Shown piece after piece: positions 61,130-64,000 of a stretch of DNA of 64,000 nt (positions within the stretch are counted from its first letter, which is position 1; every line of letters starts with the position of its first letter). This DNA is from Haliclona indistincta (taxonomy: Eukaryota > Porifera > Demospongiae > Haplosclerida > Chalinidae), in contig OZ024792.1 in the NCBI GenBank assembly GCA_964017065.1, positions 7,559,754 through 7,623,753 on the forward strand, written 5' to 3'. Under the pieces are notes generated by a model. That model was not told the origin of the DNA and did not search any database. It saw only the letters and a list, made by a program, of their open reading frames with translations. A program made the translations under genes and the position numbers.

Positions 61130-62212
61130 ATACAGCACTGAGTTGCTTGAACGAATGTAAGTGCTCGATACTTGTATATTGTACATGGTTTTTGATAGCA
61201 AGGTCACCATGACTGTAGTCACTAATATCACTAATTCTGTTGGAAGTCGGAGTCTTTTCGACTTTTTCAACTTGATGTGCTCAAAAGAAGCATGAATCTT
61301 CTGGCAATGTGACATAACATGTGGAGTGGAATCAATAGATTTCGCAAAAAAAACATTTCATTAAATGCAGTGTCGACTCAGACATAGCGGAAACTTGAAA
61401 GCATCGTTACTGAAAGTGAAGCTTCAGTTTCGTGATACCACTTCCGGTTATTAGGTAGGCGTGGTAGTCATGTTTGGCGGTACTTTTGAAGTTACTGGAA
61501 ATGGCGTACATGCTTATTATAAAACATAAATGTACTCACGTCAGGATCACATAATTTATTTGCAACAAAGGTTCACTACTGTTGTAAGACGATGTGTTCG
61601 AGAAAAGCAGCGAAAATTACAGCTTCTGCTATTCTTGTTTTTGGGAATGTCATAGGTGCCAACTTTTCAGGAGCTACTTCAGGGACAATCAGTTCACTTA
61701 ATGATATTAATATTATTCATTATAATCACGTGAATGTTATTACGTAATAATTACATCATAATTAACACTACCAGTTGGAGGAGTCTACTCGAGTTCTATC
61801 ATAGATGTTCTACTTGCAATTCATGAACACGTTGTCACGCGTTGTGATAAACATGCATAAAATTTTTAAAAATAGAAACAATTACATCATTCTTAATAAT
61901 AGTTTTTAGTAGATGTATTCTAATTATAGCTCATGAAAGTCGTCTCGAGCAGATTTGTGTTGGACAGCCATGCCCCATCCGGCTTTCCGGGACAAAGGTA
62001 GCAAACTGTATCTTCCGTGCGGGACACGGGACAGGGCCTGTAAATCCGGGACTGTCCCGGACGTTTCGGGACGGTTGGCAGCTATGGAATGTATTTGTGC
62101 TGGCCTTTCTCGCCATACTCATCTATCTAACAATACCGTTAGCCGTCATTGCCAGCATCAGGTGAAGTAGTAGTTGTACGGTAGGCTTAGCAATAGAATA
62201 CAGCATAATCAG
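61130..62212 (+). repeat. Left arm of inverted duplication (promoter and exon 1 of four-TM copy 4)
   Basis: Its reverse complement, minus the insertion at 61651-62086, occurs at 63411-64000 and continues to the window edge. It includes the upstream region (CCACTTCCGGTTATTAGGTAGG), exon 1 and the first 50 bp of intron 1, ending at CAGCATAATCA. Confidence 0.85.
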
Positions 62213-62749
62213 GTAAGCTGTATATTAAATTCAAGTTATACAGCTCATCTGGCATCTTGCAAGGAGGAGGCGCAGCAATATTTGCACCCCAGTATTTCGT
62301 TGTCGTCAGCTACAAGATCGGATCTATTTTTGGATTATTGCAGATACACATGACCAAACGTCGCTGGATTGATGTTGTTGTATCCTTCTCCTAGTCCAGG
62401 CCTTGTGCAAATGATTGTTTAAAATGTTACTATTTTTAACTTGAACAGAAACTGTTTGCAGATCTTGTGTTTCTGTTATCGGCTGGAGCATCTGTATTGG
62501 CACTACTTCTTGCATCTATCAGTGCACTTGCTGTTTTTTCATTTATTGCTGCTGGTAATCTGGCCGTCATTATAATCATCATAATTTGCTATGTGAGTCA
62601 CACACCATTTGCATTATACTTTTACACACATGTACACGCTCCTATAGTTTTCAAGTATGCTGGTGTGGAGATGCTCTCAAACTGCCACATCAGACCGTCA
62701 GACAAAGGACATCAACAATGAGCAAGGATTTGAACTTGAGAGATACTGA
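61592..62749 (+). pseudogene. Four-TM copy 4, exon 1 split by a transposon
   Basis: Exon 1 runs 61592-61650 and resumes at about 62087-62161 around an inserted element. Exons 2-4 are 62244-62379, 62449-62592 and 62648-62749, all open and in the family phase (TM2 GGAAIFAPQYFVVVSYKIG; TM3-4 FADLVFLLSAGASVLALLL and NLAVIIIIIICY; tail TKDINNEQGFELERY). The coding parts look undamaged apart from the insertion, which hits TM1. Loss of function is therefore recent, or the element is still excisable. Confidence 0.8.
61651..62086. mobile_element. Short TIR element in exon 1 of four-TM copy 4
   Basis: About 435 bp. The ends are CATAGGTGCCAAC and GTTGGCAGCTATG (13-bp inverted repeat, one mismatch). GAATGT (6 bp, 7 with the preceding G) is repeated on both flanks. 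The right subterminal part has GGGACTGTCCCGG palindromes. There is no coding capacity. The class is uncertain; the length of the target duplication would fit hAT-like elements. Confidence 0.75.
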
Positions 62750-63217
62750 ACTAATTATTATTAGCTTTCAGTTCCTGCAATAATTCGTAACTTGATTTCA
62801 TTAATGCATAGTGTTTTATACACTATAACCATAAAAATAATCAGTTGATAATAGAGTAGGCTTCAGTGTGCATCAATGCTTAGTGCTTTGTTGTAATGTT
62901 TTCGAATACCAACATGATAGCATGAGAGTTAGTGGATGTCAGAGCAACAGTCCTATAGCAGATTCCAATCTCCATCTGTTGCTTCTAAAGCCGGCATGCA
63001 AACATGCCGCCTCATTTGAGATTCCCATCTGACGCAGCTGTTGTACCTATACAATGATCACAAACTTAAACAACTATTACGGAGATACTGGAGCAAAGGC
63101 ATTTTTGTATTTTTAACCAAACTGCTCTACTAAAATCAAACTAATTTTTAAAAATAACGCCATTTTGGCTGAAGTTGGTACAGCAGTATAGCTATCGAAA
63201 TAGTGACAATAGTATAC
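62750..63217. other. Intergenic, no gene seen
   Basis: AT-rich. There is a duplicated GCAAACATGCCGC-like palindrome near 62992-63012 (GCCGGCATGCAAACATGCCG). No exon is supported. Confidence 0.45.
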
Positions 63218-63400
63218 CTGGCTTTGAAACCGGTGAGTAGTAGCTGATTGAGGCTGGCGAGGTGGAGGAAGAGGAGGAGGAGCTTGTTGGCTAACAGTCA
63301 GAGATGATGGCTGAGTCTGGAACAAGATTACATGTGCATTATCTGAAACGGTGTCTTCCCTTGTTACCTGTATTGATTGTAGAGCTTGCTGTAGCATACC
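63218..63400 (-). CDS. Two exons of an unknown proline/glutamine-rich protein
   Basis: Exons 63368-63400 (GMLQQALQSIQ) and 63218-63316 (QPSSLTVSQQAPPPLPPPRQ) are both phase 0 with GT..AG borders and a 51-bp intron. The APPPLPPPRQP run is a potential SH3/WW ligand. Upstream and downstream exons were not identified and the region is bounded by the inverted duplication, so the gene may be partial. The protein is not recognised. Confidence 0.45.
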
Positions 63401-63410
63401 CTGAGAGATG

Positions 63411-64000
63411 ACATGATTATGCTGTATTCTATTGCTAAGCCTACCGTACGACTACTACTTCACCTGATGGCTAACGGTAATGTTAGATAGCTGAGTATGG
63501 CGAGAAAGGCCAGCACAAATACATCAAGTTCCCGAAAACAATAATAGCAGAAGCTGTAATTTTCGCTGCTTTTCTCGAACACATCGTCTTACAACAGTAG
63601 TGAAACCTTTGTTGCAAATAAATCATTACTGACAGTGATCCTGTCGTAAGTATGTTTATGTTTTATATTTTATGTACGCCATTTCAAAAGTACCGCGCCA
63701 AACATGACTACCACGCCTACTTAATAACCGGAAGTGGTATCACCTTCACTTTCAGCAGCAAGTTTCAGCTATGCCTGAGTCGATACTGCATAATCAAATG
63801 TTTCTTTGCAAAATCTATTCATGCCACTCCACATGTTATGTCACATTTTGCAAATCCAGAAGATGCATGCTTCTTTGAGCACATCAAGGTGAAAAATAAC
63901 TGCATAATATAAGTCGAAAAGACTCTTCCAACAGAATTAGTGATATTAGTGACTACGTGGTGACCTTGCTAACAATATGCATGTACAATACAAGCATCAA
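63411..64000 (-). repeat. Right arm of inverted duplication
   Basis: It is the reverse complement of 61130-62212 without the inserted element. Small differences are scattered throughout. It continues to the window end, so its outer border is not visible. Confidence 0.85.
63464..63584 (-). pseudogene. Four-TM copy 5, exon 1 only, frameshifted
   Basis: Start codon at 63584 (MCSRKAAKITASAIIVFGN). Compared with copies 3 and 4, four extra bases (CTTG) follow GGGAA, at the site where copy 4 carries its transposon. The frame then runs to a stop before the donor at 63464. No exon 2-4 equivalents follow on the minus strand. The 4-bp addition resembles a transposon excision footprint. Confidence 0.7.

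Overview
The window is compact, AT-rich animal DNA. Genes are dense and lie on both strands. Most introns are about 40-150 bp with GT..AG ends. The conserved genes (AP-3 beta, LCMT1, mitochondrial L19) are animal housekeeping genes, and the other families are lineage-expanded membrane proteins with Ig/FN3 or multipass architecture. This fits a demosponge such as Amphimedon best, but the organism is inferred, not proved.

Layout. (1) 1-6157: a 7TM-receptor-like gene and a 5'-truncated copy of AP-3 beta (minus strand). At about 6157 this copy is fused directly to a truncated LCMT1 copy. (2) 6157-34.9 kb: three repeats of one module, LCMT1 (minus) head-to-head with a large Ig/FN3 type I receptor gene (plus) across a gap of about 130 bp. 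Receptors A (7148-12297), B (17351-23836) and C (25569-33501) share a signal peptide, an Ig array, an FN3 array, one TM helix and a tyrosine-containing tail. A and B are almost identical over about 4 kb. Decayed receptor 3' ends and 7TM pseudogenes lie between them. Of the three LCMT1 copies, only the middle one looks intact. (3) 35-46.1 kb: an array of intronless 7TM genes, one of them split by a 1.0-kb insertion. (4) 46.4-52.3 kb: the complete AP-3 beta gene (minus). (5) 52.5-64 kb: MRPL19 (minus) head-to-head with the first of five copies of a small four-TM protein family. This block also holds a broken MRPL19 copy, a fragment of an unrecognised gene and three non-autonomous DNA transposon insertions.

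The ends of region 1 and region 4 match. The simplest model is a tandem duplication with a unit of about 44.6 kb. Its junction is the AP-3 beta/LCMT1 fusion at about 6157, and the unit's right edge lies in AP-3 beta near 50.7 kb. If so, another copy of the receptor array should lie to the left of the window.

The most interesting content is the receptor cluster. It shows repeated duplication, domain-number variation, exchange between paralogues, frameshifts that would remove the membrane anchor of receptor C, and linkage to an expanded 7TM family. This resembles invertebrate self/non-self recognition complexes (for example Hydractinia Alr). That role is inference: nothing in the sequence proves it. 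Introns were placed by eye from splice signals, reading frame and comparison between copies.
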